64,000 nucleotides of DNA. Origin: Clostridiales bacterium UBA1738 (GTDB lineage: Bacteria > Bacillota > Clostridia > UBA1381). Positions 43,968-51,711 of this stretch are shown piece after piece. The notes beneath the pieces were generated by a model that did no database searches, was not told the DNA's origin, and worked only from the letters and a program-made list of their open reading frames with translations. The position numbers and the translations under genes were made by a program. The stretch spans positions 62,001-126,000 of the forward strand of contig DCIA01000013.1 in NCBI GenBank assembly GCA_002315735.1. Direction: 5' to 3'. How positions within the stretch are numbered: position 1 is the stretch's first letter; the number at the start of each line of letters is the position of its first letter.

Positions 43968-44410
43968 ATTTCAACTTTTTTGCATATATTTTATTGCCGT
44001 AAAGATACTCTCTTAAATCCTTGATTTCTTTTTCGGAATATTTTGTTATATCCATTTGCCCAAAATACTTCTTTGCCATGTTATTGGCTGCTTTAACCTC
44101 TTTTATCATTATCAAGACAGAGATACACTTCTTTTATATCCGGATTATTATTCAAAATATTTTCAAGAGAATAGAAGCTCACACCTCCGAGGCAGACATA
44201 ATTATTCTCCTGCCAATTTTCTTTGTTCATACTTATGTATGACAGCATATCTATCGGAGCTTCGAACACAAACACCTTATCATTTGTACCGATGTGTCTG
44301 AAGTAGTACGCTTTATCACTACCTTCAACATCTAAAAAGAACCTGTTGTTACTCCGTGTACTTCTAAGGTGTATGTTCTTCATATCACCATTCTCATCAT
44401 ATCCGCAAAA
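43966..44410 (-). pseudogene. Toprim-domain (DUF3991-like) protein remnant of a conjugative element
   Basis: In one frame FCGYDENGDMKNIHLRS, FFLDVEGSDKAYYFRHIG, VFVFEAPIDMLSYISM and VYLCLDNDKRG match the toprim-like proteins of integrative conjugative elements. The frame stops at 44093, and the protein continues one frame over (KAANNMAKKYFGQMDITKYS to a stop at 43966), so a one-base frameshift is present. The N-terminal half is missing; at about 44410 it runs directly into the preceding gene. Clearly non-functional. Confidence 0.7.
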
Positions 44411-44682
44411 TGCGACATTGCTATAAGGTCAGGTGCTTTTTCATATGCACTTACATATTCTCTTATTGCTGTCACCTCTTTATATACGATGTTTTCTATT
44501 TCATGGAACTTCTCATCGAAAACCGTATTTTCATAAGTAGTGATTCCTCCCGATTGCCTTACATCAAATCCCCCATTATTCTTAATGAACACATGGAGTC
44601 TGTCATCCTTTATTTCATAGAGGACATCTTCTACCTCCGGGAGCTTTCGGATTAACTCTGTTAAAATAATGTTTTTGTTCAT
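44380..44682 (-). pseudogene. Small conjugative-element protein, 3' end lost
   Basis: About 100 codons starting at ATG 44682 (GAAGGAATC upstream): MNKNIILTELIRKLPEVEDV, then a beta/alpha domain to EYVSAYEKAPDL. The final codons (MSHFADMMRMVI) are read from sequence that in another frame is the toprim remnant, marking a deletion junction near 44410. Similar small proteins accompany conjugation and replication genes in Firmicute elements. No enzymatic motif is seen. Confidence 0.5.
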
Positions 44683-44690
44683 TTTGATTC

Positions 44691-44754
44691 CTTCTTTCTT
44701 AGTTTTAAGTACAAAAAAAGAGGATAACTTCATTTTTAGAAATTATCCTCGCAT
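44691..44754 (-). repeat. Leader repeat copy A: hairpin terminator plus ribosome site
   Basis: This stretch closely resembles 45331..45398. On the minus strand it reads GAGGATAA...TTATCCTC (44750..44720), T7, then AAGAAAGAAGG before the start of the 44682 gene. It is thus a repeated leader/terminator unit in front of two genes of the element. Confidence 0.75.
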
Positions 44755-44774
44755 ATACCAATATTTAATTACTT

Positions 44775-45113
44775 TTACATCTCCATATCAAATGTTTGTT
44801 CCGGCGACCATTCAAATGTAAAGTCGAAACTTTCTATATTATCACAATGTCCTGAAAGGAACTTGTCGTCTCGTTCCATTCGTTTCATAAAATATGCAAC
44901 CTCCTCCGGAGATGCATCATAGATTTCCTCTCCGCCATAACGATAAGCTTCTGCATGAACGCTGATTTTGGTTTCTTCATCAATATCATCTATCAATTCA
45001 TCAAACGCAGTCCATCCTTCAAGGTCATCATATTCTTTTGGAATTCCACCTACAAGAAATTCTACGCATTTTTCTTCTGCCGTAACAGTTACTTTTGAAA
45101 ATAACAATGCCAT
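44775..45113 (-). CDS. Hypothetical acidic protein (112 aa) of mobile-element remnant
   Basis: 112 residues, acidic (DELIDDIDEETKISVHAEAY, SPEEVAYFMKRMERDD), with no signal peptide or membrane span. GGAGGTAC lies upstream of ATG 45113. It is flanked by the two leader repeats and belongs to the decayed conjugative-element block. The family is not recognised. Confidence 0.6.
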   Translation of the reverse strand: MALLFSKVTVTAEEKCVEFLVGGIPKEYDDLEGWTAFDELIDDIDEETKISVHAEAYRYGGEEIYDASPEEVAYFMKRMERDDKFLSGHCDNIESFDFTFEWSPEQTFDMEM

Positions 45114-45142
45114 CTTAATGTACCTCCATTTACAATATATAT

Positions 45143-45322
45143 TTAGTCCATTGCAAAATCTCTTATGATATCTTCTTTATCAGAATTTATCATTGTTGCC
45201 AATGCTCTATTGTAGTCTTCATATTTTACTGTAACAACATCACCGTCACTGTAATACAATCTTACAATATCACCATCTCTTTTTGTTTCTGTTACATAAA
45301 CTCTTTCATTTAAATTTACCAT
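45143..45322 (-). CDS. Small hypothetical protein (59 aa)
   Basis: ATG 45322 with AAGAAGG upstream encodes 59 residues (MVNLNERVYVTETKRDG ... IIRDFAMD), beta-rich with YYSDGDVVTVKYEDYN. It lies between leader repeat B and the 112-residue gene, on the same strand. Open frame, ribosome site and spacing make it a likely real gene. Function is unknown. Confidence 0.55.
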   Translation of the reverse strand: MVNLNERVYVTETKRDGDIVRLYYSDGDVVTVKYEDYNRALATMINSDKEDIIRDFAMD

Positions 45323-45330
45323 CTTAAAAC

Positions 45331-45398
45331 CTTCTTTCTTTATTTTATTTTTGAGTATAAAAAAGAGGATAACTTCATTTTAGAAATTATCCTCGCAT
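45331..45398 (-). repeat. Leader repeat copy B: hairpin terminator plus ribosome site
   Basis: Second copy of the unit at 44691..44754. The minus-strand hairpin GAGGATAA...TTATCCTC (45394..45365) and T-run come first, then AAAGAAGG before the 59-residue gene. Confidence 0.75.
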
Positions 45399-45664
45399 TT
45401 ATGTGTAGTATCCCCGGTTCAAACCCTTTCTTTGACCGTTTGCATCTATTTTGTACATAAGTATTTTTATATTTAATTTTTGGTTCGATTTTTATGTTTG
45501 AAATCTCGTTTTTATACCTTGAAAACAGGATGTCCCCCGTTCGAGTCACCCACAATCGGGGTGTGTATCTACCCTTTTACAGTCACAAGCATTTTTTCAA
45601 AAATCCTTGAAAACCGCATAAGAATGCGGTCAAAACAGACTGCATCTATTTTGACCGCAAATTC
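45399..45664. other. Gene-free junction between element remnant and tRNA-Leu
   Basis: No gene is seen. A 13-bp direct repeat TGCATCTATTTTG occurs at 45441..45453 and 45641..45653, exactly 200 bp apart. A CCGCAT/ATGCGG hairpin at 45614..45629, followed by TTTTC on the minus strand, may end the tRNA transcript. Scraps resembling tRNA T-arms (around 45538) do not fold into a tRNA. Confidence 0.5.
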
Positions 45665-45748
45665 TGGTGCGGATGACAGGACTTGAACCTGCACATCGTA
45701 GACACTAGATCCTAAGTCTAGCGCGTCTGCCAATTCCGCCACATCCGC
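45665..45748 (-). tRNA. tRNA-Leu (anticodon UAG)
   Basis: 84 nt on the minus strand with a 7-bp acceptor stem (GCGGATG/CATCCGC), D-arm GGCAGACGCG, anticodon loop CTTAGGA (UAG), a long class II variable arm, T-arm GGTTCAAGTCC and an encoded CCA end. It reads CUA and other CUN leucine codons. A strong promoter lies upstream (45791..45819). Its 3' end borders the decayed mobile element, as expected for a tRNA used as an integration site. Confidence 0.95.
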
Positions 45749-45790
45749 ATATAATTTTCAACAAGTTCCCTTATTGAAGCTGACTAGATT

Positions 45791-45819
45791 AGTATAGCAA
45801 AATTATTTCAATTTGTCAA
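45791..45819 (-). promoter_or_regulatory. Promoter of tRNA-Leu
   Basis: Minus-strand TTGACA (45819..45814), 17-bp spacer, TATACT (45796..45791), about 43 bp before the tRNA. Confidence 0.85.
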
Positions 45820-45827
45820 TACTTTTT

Positions 45828-46001
45828 TCAAATAAATTTATTTTTTTTGTCATCGTATGTAAAATCATATTCCTTTAAAATAGATTTAATTCGTTCCTCG
45901 TCTTCGTTCATATCGTCACAAAGTTCTTTTAAACTTTTATAATTATCACGAAGCTTTGTATTAATAACGCTGAGCAAAATCATTGGGTCTTTGGGTAACA
46001 T
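45828..46001 (-). CDS. DUF4250 protein
   Basis: 57 residues: MLPKDPMILLSVINTKLRD and the following DMNEDEERIKSILKEYDFTYD match the small DUF4250 family common in Clostridia. Function is unknown; a helix-turn-helix-like fold is plausible. ATG 46001 follows AAGGAG, which lies in the end of the EamA gene; the stop of that gene is 2 bp upstream, so the two are coupled. Confidence 0.8.
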   Translation of the reverse strand: MLPKDPMILLSVINTKLRDNYKSLKELCDDMNEDEERIKSILKEYDFTYDDKKNKFI

Positions 46002-46002
46002 T

Positions 46003-46887
46003 TTATTTCTCCTTGCTAAAATTAATTTGTGATAAAATTGCACCAAAAAACATAAGTGCACATCCAAAATAACTTCTTGCATCCATTATCTCTTCCATAA
46101 ATATCGCACCGCCTATTGCAGAAAACAATCCTTCAAGCGACAACAAAATGCACGCAGAGTTTGGATTGGCATCTTTTTGACCTATAACTTGGCAAGTGTA
46201 TGCAACACCTGTGGAAAAAACACCTGTATATAGAATAGGTAGCCAGTGCATTGCAACAGCACCCGGTGTTATATTCTCTAAAAATGCCGCAAAGACTAAG
46301 TTACATAAACTGCAAGTGAAAAATTGCACACAAGAATATTTGATAGGGCTTACCTTGTCCACAAATTTGTCAACTGCAATTATATGTGCTGCCCAAAAAA
46401 GTGCGCCGATAAGTAATACCATATCGCCATATGATATTCTGCCCATTCCGCCTTTAACACTTAAAAAATAAAGACCGATTATAGCAATAATAGCGGCAAG
46501 CCATTCCTGAATCCGAACTTTTTTGTGAAAAAGAATAGAACTGTAAAATGGTACAATAACCATATAAAGTCCTGTTAAAAATCCACTTCTTCCCGCACTT
46601 TTTGTGATAGCAATGCCATACATTTGAATAGCAGATGCAATAAAAAGTATAACTCCCGTTATAGCACCAAAAATAATTGTCTTTTTAAACTTTCTAAAAT
46701 CCCTTTTTTCATTTTCAAAAACATATATTACCGGAAACAGACAAAATCCACCAAGGGCATACCTAATTCCGTTAAAACTAAATTCGCCGAGGATTTTTGT
46801 ATCAACCATACACTGTGTGACAAATGCAAATCCCCAAACAACTGCCGCTGTTAAAAGTGCTAAATTTGAGCGAGTTTTTTTATTCAT
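46003..46887 (-). CDS. EamA-family (DMT) transporter
   Basis: 294 residues with about ten membrane segments in two EamA repeats (LLTAAVVWGFAFVTQCMVD at the start; VAYTCQVIGQKDANPNSACI and IGGAIFMEEIMDARSYFGC in the second). These export or import metabolites; the substrate is unknown. It is probably co-transcribed with the PAP2 gene (10 bp upstream) and DUF4250. Confidence 0.9.
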   Translation of the reverse strand: MNKKTRSNLALLTAAVVWGFAFVTQCMVDTKILGEFSFNGIRYALGGFCLFPVIYVFENEKRDFRKFKKTIIFGAITGVILFIASAIQMYGIAITKSAGRSGFLTGLYMVIVPFYSSILFHKKVRIQEWLAAIIAIIGLYFLSVKGGMGRISYGDMVLLIGALFWAAHIIAVDKFVDKVSPIKYSCVQFFTCSLCNLVFAAFLENITPGAVAMHWLPILYTGVFSTGVAYTCQVIGQKDANPNSACILLSLEGLFSAIGGAIFMEEIMDARSYFGCALMFFGAILSQINFSKEK

Positions 46888-46897
46888 AACTTTCCTC

Positions 46898-47575
46898 TTA
46901 TAATAAACTTTTTTCTTTTAAGTTATCTAATTTTTTTCTTTTGTAAACAAAAGGATATGCAAAAATTGAAATAACAATAGCCATTAAAATATCAATTACA
47001 GAATGTTGTTTTAAAAATACTGTTGAAATGATAATAAGTATTGTAAAAAATAAAAATATTATTCTCCATTTTATTGAACTAAACACCCTGCTCTTTCTTG
47101 CCGAAAAATATACTGCAAGTGAGCCCAGCACATGAATTGACGGGCAAACATTAGTGTTCGTGTCAAATCCATACATAAACTTTACAATTTCGGTAAAAAT
47201 ATTATTTCTTGCAAATTCTGTTGGTCTTAATGCTTGCGATGTTGGGTACACAGCATAAATCACAAGTGTTATTGTATATGTAATTATAGTAAACTTCATA
47301 TAGTTTTTAAATGCCGAAATATCAAAAAAGAATCCGTAAATCATCATCCCAATTAAGAACACAAACCAAAAATAATATGGAATTATAAAATATTCACAAA
47401 AAGGAATGATATCGTCAAGCATACAATGCACATTATGAAAATGCATCGGAAGTATGCGTTCCATCGGCCAAAATACAAGTCCGAAAATAATCCAATACAA
47501 AAGTAACCATATATGCCTAAATTCCGGTGTGTTTAATTTTTTTATGCTAAATGAATGATAATTAGGTCTATCCAT
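46898..47575 (-). CDS. PAP2-family membrane phosphatase
   Basis: 225 residues with about six membrane segments and the C-terminal phosphatase motifs CPSIHVLGSLAVYFSAR and STVFLKQHSVIDIL (catalytic His residues). Members dephosphorylate lipid phosphates or undecaprenyl pyrophosphate. The arrangement resembles the inositol-phosphoceramide-synthase-like PAP2 subgroup. A promoter lies at 47611..47639. Confidence 0.85.
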   Translation of the reverse strand: MDRPNYHSFSIKKLNTPEFRHIWLLLYWIIFGLVFWPMERILPMHFHNVHCMLDDIIPFCEYFIIPYYFWFVFLIGMMIYGFFFDISAFKNYMKFTIITYTITLVIYAVYPTSQALRPTEFARNNIFTEIVKFMYGFDTNTNVCPSIHVLGSLAVYFSARKSRVFSSIKWRIIFLFFTILIIISTVFLKQHSVIDILMAIVISIFAYPFVYKRKKLDNLKEKSLL

Positions 47576-47610
47576 TTTGTCACTTCCTAATGATTTTTCA
47601 AAACTTAATC

Positions 47611-47639
47611 ATTATAGCATATATAGTAAAAAAATACAA
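47611..47639 (-). promoter_or_regulatory. Promoter of PAP2-EamA-DUF4250 operon
   Basis: Minus-strand TTGTAT (47639..47634), 17-bp spacer, TATAAT (47616..47611). Confidence 0.7.
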
Positions 47640-47650
47640 TAAAAAAGGCA

Positions 47651-47683
47651 AAAAAACACACGGAGGTTTTTTAATCCCCCGTG
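47651..47683 (-). terminator. Terminator after small Cys-rich gene
   Basis: CACGGAGG (47659..47666) pairs imperfectly with TCCCCCGTG (47675..47683). On the minus strand the stem is followed by TGTTTTTTT. It sits just after the 47697..47864 gene. Confidence 0.75.
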
Positions 47684-47696
47684 CATAAATATGTTC

Positions 47697-47864
47697 TTAG
47701 CAACAACAATTATCATCACAGCAGTTATTGTCGCAACAGCAACAATTATTGTTTCCACCAAATGTATTGTCACCAGAGCAGCATAAAACAAGAACTATGA
47801 TAATCAGTATCCAAATCCAACCGCCGTCACCATTTCCACAGCCGTTTCCACCGAATAAACCCAT
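47697..47864 (-). CDS. Small Cys-rich membrane protein (55 aa)
   Basis: ATG 47864 with AAGGAGG upstream encodes MGLFGGNGCGNGDGGWIWIL, one membrane segment (ILIIIVLVLCC), then a tail of Cys, Asn and Asp (CCCCDNNCCDDNCCC). The layout recalls the small YjcZ-like proteins linked with sporulation, but the Cys/Asn/Asp tail is unusual and might bind metal. It has its own terminator. Function is unknown. Confidence 0.7.
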   Translation of the reverse strand: MGLFGGNGCGNGDGGWIWILIIIVLVLCCSGDNTFGGNNNCCCCDNNCCDDNCCC

Positions 47865-47926
47865 ATTATTTATCCTCCTTTCTGCTTTATACTATACAGT
47901 ACGCAAAATGGAGAATTGTGTGCATA

Positions 47927-48211
47927 TTACATTGGTTTTTCCCAAAAAACAAATGTGTCATCTTCTGTTTTTGTAAGACAAAGCACTGTTTTTTGTCCCA
48001 TATTATTTATAATACACGACCAACCATTTTCGGTTTCTATAATATCACTATAAAATGCATTTGGATAATGTGTTTCCAAATAATTTGAAATTGCTTCGTG
48101 TTGTTTTTTGTAGCGAACTTTATTAAAAATGCCTTTCCCTTTGTAAAATCTATACGCCTCCCAAGCCGCAACACCAAGTAAAATGGGAAGTTTATCTTTT
48201 CTTTTACTCAT
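47927..48211 (-). CDS. Hypothetical protein downstream of XRE regulator
   Basis: 94 residues with a basic N-terminus, ILLGVAAWEAYRFYKGKG, then an alpha/beta segment ending CLTKTEDDTFVFWEKPM. ATG 48211 overlaps the XRE stop by 8 bp (ATGAGTAA), so it is coupled to that regulator. No family is recognised. Confidence 0.6.
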   Translation of the reverse strand: MSKRKDKLPILLGVAAWEAYRFYKGKGIFNKVRYKKQHEAISNYLETHYPNAFYSDIIETENGWSCIINNMGQKTVLCLTKTEDDTFVFWEKPM

Positions 48212-48488
48212 TTTCTTCACTCGCTTCTTTTACATATAATTCATATAAATCTCTAAGTGATTTTGCAGAAAGCGGAGACCATTCAATCCCCATAATATCC
48301 CCAACTTTTACATTGAATAGTTGAGATACCATATTTAAAACTTCAAAACTGGGAATAACCGAGCCATTTTCATAACTATACACAGTACTTTGTGATTTTC
48401 CGATTATTTCTCCAAACTGTGCTTGTGTTAATGAGTGCTTTTTCCTAATTCGCTTTATATTTTCACCTATAACATTTATACTTTTCAT
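48204..48488 (-). CDS. XRE-family HTH regulator
   Basis: 94 residues. The HTH is GENIKRIRKKHSLTQAQFGE, IIGKSQSTVYSYENGSVIPS; a short helical tail follows. It is a cytoplasmic DNA-binding protein starting 2 bp after the TrhP-like gene stop, so it lies at the end of the translation operon. Its target is unknown. Confidence 0.9.
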   Translation of the reverse strand: MKSINVIGENIKRIRKKHSLTQAQFGEIIGKSQSTVYSYENGSVIPSFEVLNMVSQLFNVKVGDIMGIEWSPLSAKSLRDLYELYVKEASEENE

Positions 48489-48490
48489 AA

Positions 48491-49723
48491 CTATTCCGTT
48501 TCTCTCAGTTTTCTTAGCATCGCTCCCTTTGGCACTGATTCATTTAGTTTTATCTTAACAATCATCTGTGCATGAGGTGCTACATCAATTTTATTACCCT
48601 TTTCGTCTTCCATAAACTCAATTTTTTGTTTCAAAAATGGTTTATTTGGCATCAAAACTTCGATTTCATCGCCCAAGAAAAATCTATTTCTTTGTGATAT
48701 TGTTGCAACAGAAGTTTTCTCATCAAAATCAAGAACAATACCAATTAAATCATAATCCCTAATATACGAACTGGAAGTATATACTTGCGAATTTTCATTT
48801 GGTTTACCATAATAAAATCCCGTCGAATATGGTCTGTGACTAACTTTACAAAGTTCCTCAAAACTCGCCTTATCAAACTTATATTCCTTTGGATTTTCAA
48901 GATATCTATCTATCTCATCTCGATAGGCTTTTACTATCGTTGCAACATAGTATTCAGTTTTTACTCTACCTTCGAGTTTTAAACTTGTTATTCCGCTTTC
49001 GATAATCTCCGGAATATGTTCAATCATACATAAATCCTTTGAATTAAAGATAAAACTGCCTCTTTCATTTTCATAAATCGGCATATATTCCCCGGGTCTT
49101 GTTTCTTCCATTATGCTGTAATTCCATCTGCACGGATGTGCGCAAGCGCCTTGATTTGCATCACGTGCTGTCATATAATTTGAAAGTAAGCATCTACCCG
49201 AATAAGAAATACACATAGCCCCATGAACAAAGGCTTCAAGTTCCAAGTCAGAAGGTGTTTTTTCTCTTATTTCCTTGATTTCTGCCATACTCATTTCTCG
49301 TGCCAAAACCACTCTTTTTGCACCCTGATTATACCAGAACTTTGCACTTTCATAGTTAATATTATTTGCCTGAGTGCTAATATGTATCGGCAAATTCGGT
49401 GCAAGTTCTTTTACTATTGACATCATTCCGGGGTCTGCTATTAAAACAGCATCAAACCCTAATGGCTCAATCTCTTTTATATATTCTTTGAATTCTTCAA
49501 TATCTTTGTTGTGTGGTAAAATATTTGCCGTAAGATATACTTTTTTCCCTCTATCATGGGCATATTTCAGTCCCTCTTTCATATCGTCAAAAGAAAAATT
49601 TTCTGCTGCGACACGAAGACTAAATGCCTCTCCACCAACATAAACTGCGTCAGCACCAAAATCTATTGCGGTTTTAAGTTTGTCCAAACTTCCGCCGGGT
49701 GCTAAAAGTTCAGGTTTTTCCAT
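48491..49723 (-). CDS. Peptidase U32 family protein, TrhP-like tRNA hydroxylation factor
   Basis: 410 residues. The U32 barrel has LLAPGGSLDKLKTAIDFGAD and FVHGAMCISYSGRCLLS with GACAHPCRW, giving the conserved Cys cluster, plus a C-terminal beta-barrel. TrhP proteins help form 5-hydroxyuridine at tRNA position 34. The next gene is a TrmR-like methyltransferase that would convert it to 5-methoxyuridine; in Bacillus the corresponding yrrMNO genes are also adjacent. This pairing supports a tRNA-modification rather than protease role. Confidence 0.85.
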   Translation of the reverse strand: MEKPELLAPGGSLDKLKTAIDFGADAVYVGGEAFSLRVAAENFSFDDMKEGLKYAHDRGKKVYLTANILPHNKDIEEFKEYIKEIEPLGFDAVLIADPGMMSIVKELAPNLPIHISTQANNINYESAKFWYNQGAKRVVLAREMSMAEIKEIREKTPSDLELEAFVHGAMCISYSGRCLLSNYMTARDANQGACAHPCRWNYSIMEETRPGEYMPIYENERGSFIFNSKDLCMIEHIPEIIESGITSLKLEGRVKTEYYVATIVKAYRDEIDRYLENPKEYKFDKASFEELCKVSHRPYSTGFYYGKPNENSQVYTSSSYIRDYDLIGIVLDFDEKTSVATISQRNRFFLGDEIEVLMPNKPFLKQKIEFMEDEKGNKIDVAPHAQMIVKIKLNESVPKGAMLRKLRETE

Positions 49724-49741
49724 AATATTAATTCACTTTCT

Positions 49742-50401
49742 TTATTTTCTTACTGCCACTGTAACACCGTCACCAAGAGGCAAAATTACAGTTTCAAGTT
49801 CATCTCTTTGCATTTGTGCCGAGATAAAATGTCTTAATCTTTTTACTATCGTGATTTTTCGGCGAATAACATGTTCTTCATCTGCCGTCATACCTTTATA
49901 CAAAATATTATCTGCAATCAGTATGCCACCCTTTTTAAGTAATCTAATACAGTCATTTAGCATATGTATATAGTGGGCTTTTGGTCCGTCTAAAAATATA
50001 ACATCATACTCCCCTGAAAGCGTGGGAATAACCTCTTTTGCATCATTATTTATAACGGTGATTTTATCCGACAAACCTGCTCTTTTAATATTTTCTCTTG
50101 CCATCGCCGTCATATCAGCATCCCATTCAAGAGTTGTGATGCTTCCGCCTTCGCCCAAATATTGTGCCATTAAAATTGCTGAATACCCTATCGCACATCC
50201 TATTTCTAAAATTCTAACCGGTCTTTTAAGGCACATTAGGGTTTCTAATAATTTCGCCGTTTCAGGCTGTACAATCGGAACTGAATTTTCCCTTGCATAG
50301 TCTTCAAGTTCCTTTAAAATTCCACTTCTTTTTGGAATTTCACCCCTAATAAATTCCGTAATATACGGATATACAATGGCATCTTTATCATATTCAACCA
50401 T
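49742..50401 (-). CDS. trmR: O-methyltransferase, TrmR-like (tRNA 5-hydroxyuridine methyltransferase)
   Basis: 219 residues of the class I SAM fold: VRILEIGCAIGYSAILMAQY (motif I), ITTLEWDADM, YDVIFLDGPKAHY (motif IV) and GGILIADNILYKG. It matches the YrrM/TrmR and COMT-like group. Adjacency to the TrhP-like gene suggests methylation of ho5U34 to mo5U34 in tRNA. Its ATG overlaps the nrnA 3' end by 8 bp. Confidence 0.85.
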   Translation of the reverse strand: MVEYDKDAIVYPYITEFIRGEIPKRSGILKELEDYARENSVPIVQPETAKLLETLMCLKRPVRILEIGCAIGYSAILMAQYLGEGGSITTLEWDADMTAMARENIKRAGLSDKITVINNDAKEVIPTLSGEYDVIFLDGPKAHYIHMLNDCIRLLKKGGILIADNILYKGMTADEEHVIRRKITIVKRLRHFISAQMQRDELETVILPLGDGVTVAVRK

Positions 50402-51347
50402 TTAATATTTCCCCTAAAACTTCTATAATTTCTTTTTTTACTTCGTCTATTGTTCTTCCCTTTTGTGCTGCTCCTGCGGCTTTATCATGTCCGCCTCCGC
50501 CAAATTTTTGCGCAATTCCGGAAACAGAAATATCACAATTTGAGCGAAAACTAATTTTCACTTTATCTAAAGCCTCACGAATGGATACTGCGACTTTACA
50601 AGTATTTACAAGTCTTGCAATGTTTACAATGTCACCTGTCTCTCTTTCGTCAAGATTATATTCTTTTAAAATGCTGTTATCTGCTGTGACTATTGTTAAA
50701 GTCCCATCAAAATACTCTTCAACATTTTTCATAACCTCTGCCTTAAATCGCATAACATTTGTTGGCTCACTGTCATATAAAAGCCTGGCAATTTCAGGAA
50801 AATCAATGCCTGTTGCTATTAGTTTTGCCGCAATTTCCAAAGTATTCGGTCTTACATTTCTATATTTGAAGCTTCCGGTATCAGCACTGATAGCAGTGTA
50901 GAGATTTTCTGCAATTTCTTTTGTAATGGGAATTTCCATTTTTTCAAATAGGTTATACAATATTTCACCTGTTGCAGCGGCATCTCCATCAACAAAATTT
51001 GCATCTGCAAAGTTTGTATTTGTTACATGATGGTCAATGGATACAGTGCTTTTGGCTTTTTCAAAAATAGCAATTCTTTTGCCTATTCTTTTTACATCTC
51101 CACAATCAAGGCAAAGGCATAAATCAACACTTGGAACAAGATTCTCGTCGAAAATATTATAGTTTTTTTCCATAAAACTTAAATGATTTTCGAGTTTATT
51201 AGAAAACCAACAAGCAACATCTTTGCCCATCATAAGCAGTGCGTGGCGCATAGCAAATGAACTACCCGCCGCGTCTGCATCTTCATTTTCATGTGCTAAA
51301 ATGGCAATGGTATTCGCTTTTTTTATAAGTTCAATCACATTATTCAT
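50394..51347 (-). CDS. nrnA: DHH-family nanoRNase/pAp phosphatase
   Basis: 317 residues. DHH motifs are AHENEDADAAGSSFAM, LCLCLDCGDVKRIGK, VSIDHHVTNTNFADANFVD and AISADTGSFKYRNV; the DHHA1 domain ends in FGGGGHDKAAGAAQ. It degrades short RNA oligonucleotides and 3',5'-pAp. It overlaps rbfA by 8 bp, the usual Firmicute order rbfA-nrnA. Confidence 0.92.
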   Translation of the reverse strand: MNNVIELIKKANTIAILAHENEDADAAGSSFAMRHALLMMGKDVACWFSNKLENHLSFMEKNYNIFDENLVPSVDLCLCLDCGDVKRIGKRIAIFEKAKSTVSIDHHVTNTNFADANFVDGDAAATGEILYNLFEKMEIPITKEIAENLYTAISADTGSFKYRNVRPNTLEIAAKLIATGIDFPEIARLLYDSEPTNVMRFKAEVMKNVEEYFDGTLTIVTADNSILKEYNLDERETGDIVNIARLVNTCKVAVSIREALDKVKISFRSNCDISVSGIAQKFGGGGHDKAAGAAQKGRTIDEVKKEIIEVLGEILNG

Positions 51348-51696
51348 TGTCTTGACCTTTCATGATTTCACTTAATACTTGATTAATGTGAGCGCCGTGT
51401 TCAATAGAATCGTCAAGTTCAAAAATAAATTCAGGTGTGCAACGCAAATCAACGCGTCTGCCCATTTCTCGTCTAATGTAGCCTGATGCTGATTTTAGTC
51501 CTTCTAATGCCTTTTTCTTTGTTTGTTCATCACCCATTACGCTGATATAACACTTAGCATAACTCAAATCATTAGTAACATTTACAGAAACGACGCTTGT
51601 AAGTATTGGAATTCTTGAATCTTTAAGTTCCCTTATAACATTTGCAAGTTCACGCCTTACTTCCTCATTTATTTTATTAATTCTATTTTTTGCCAT
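51340..51696 (-). CDS. rbfA: Ribosome-binding factor A
   Basis: 118 residues with the KH-like RbfA pattern: INKINEEVRRELANVIRELK, VNVTNDLSYAKCYISVMGDE and CTPEFIFELDDSIEHGAHIN. It helps mature the 30S subunit. It follows infB by 15 bp with GAAAGG upstream. Confidence 0.97.
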   Translation of the reverse strand: MAKNRINKINEEVRRELANVIRELKDSRIPILTSVVSVNVTNDLSYAKCYISVMGDEQTKKKALEGLKSASGYIRREMGRRVDLRCTPEFIFELDDSIEHGAHINQVLSEIMKGQDNE

Positions 51697-51711
51697 AGAT
51701 TTGCCTTTCTA

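Noticed and set aside
44691..45398. CRISPR-like repeat pair
   Set aside because: Only two units over 600 bp apart with genes between them, each placed before a start codon; no cas genes.
45420..45560. tRNA relic or attachment-site duplicate
   Set aside because: GGTTCAAACC and GTTCGAGTC look like T-arm pieces, but flanking bases do not pair, and no copy of the tRNA-Leu 3' end is found there.
45441..45653. 13-bp direct repeats as element attachment sites
   Set aside because: They are short, AT-rich, and both lie on the same side of the tRNA, not flanking the element remnant.
48491..49723. Secreted collagenase-type protease
   Set aside because: U32 proteins are often labelled peptidases, but there is no signal peptide and the adjacent TrmR-like gene favours a tRNA-modification role.
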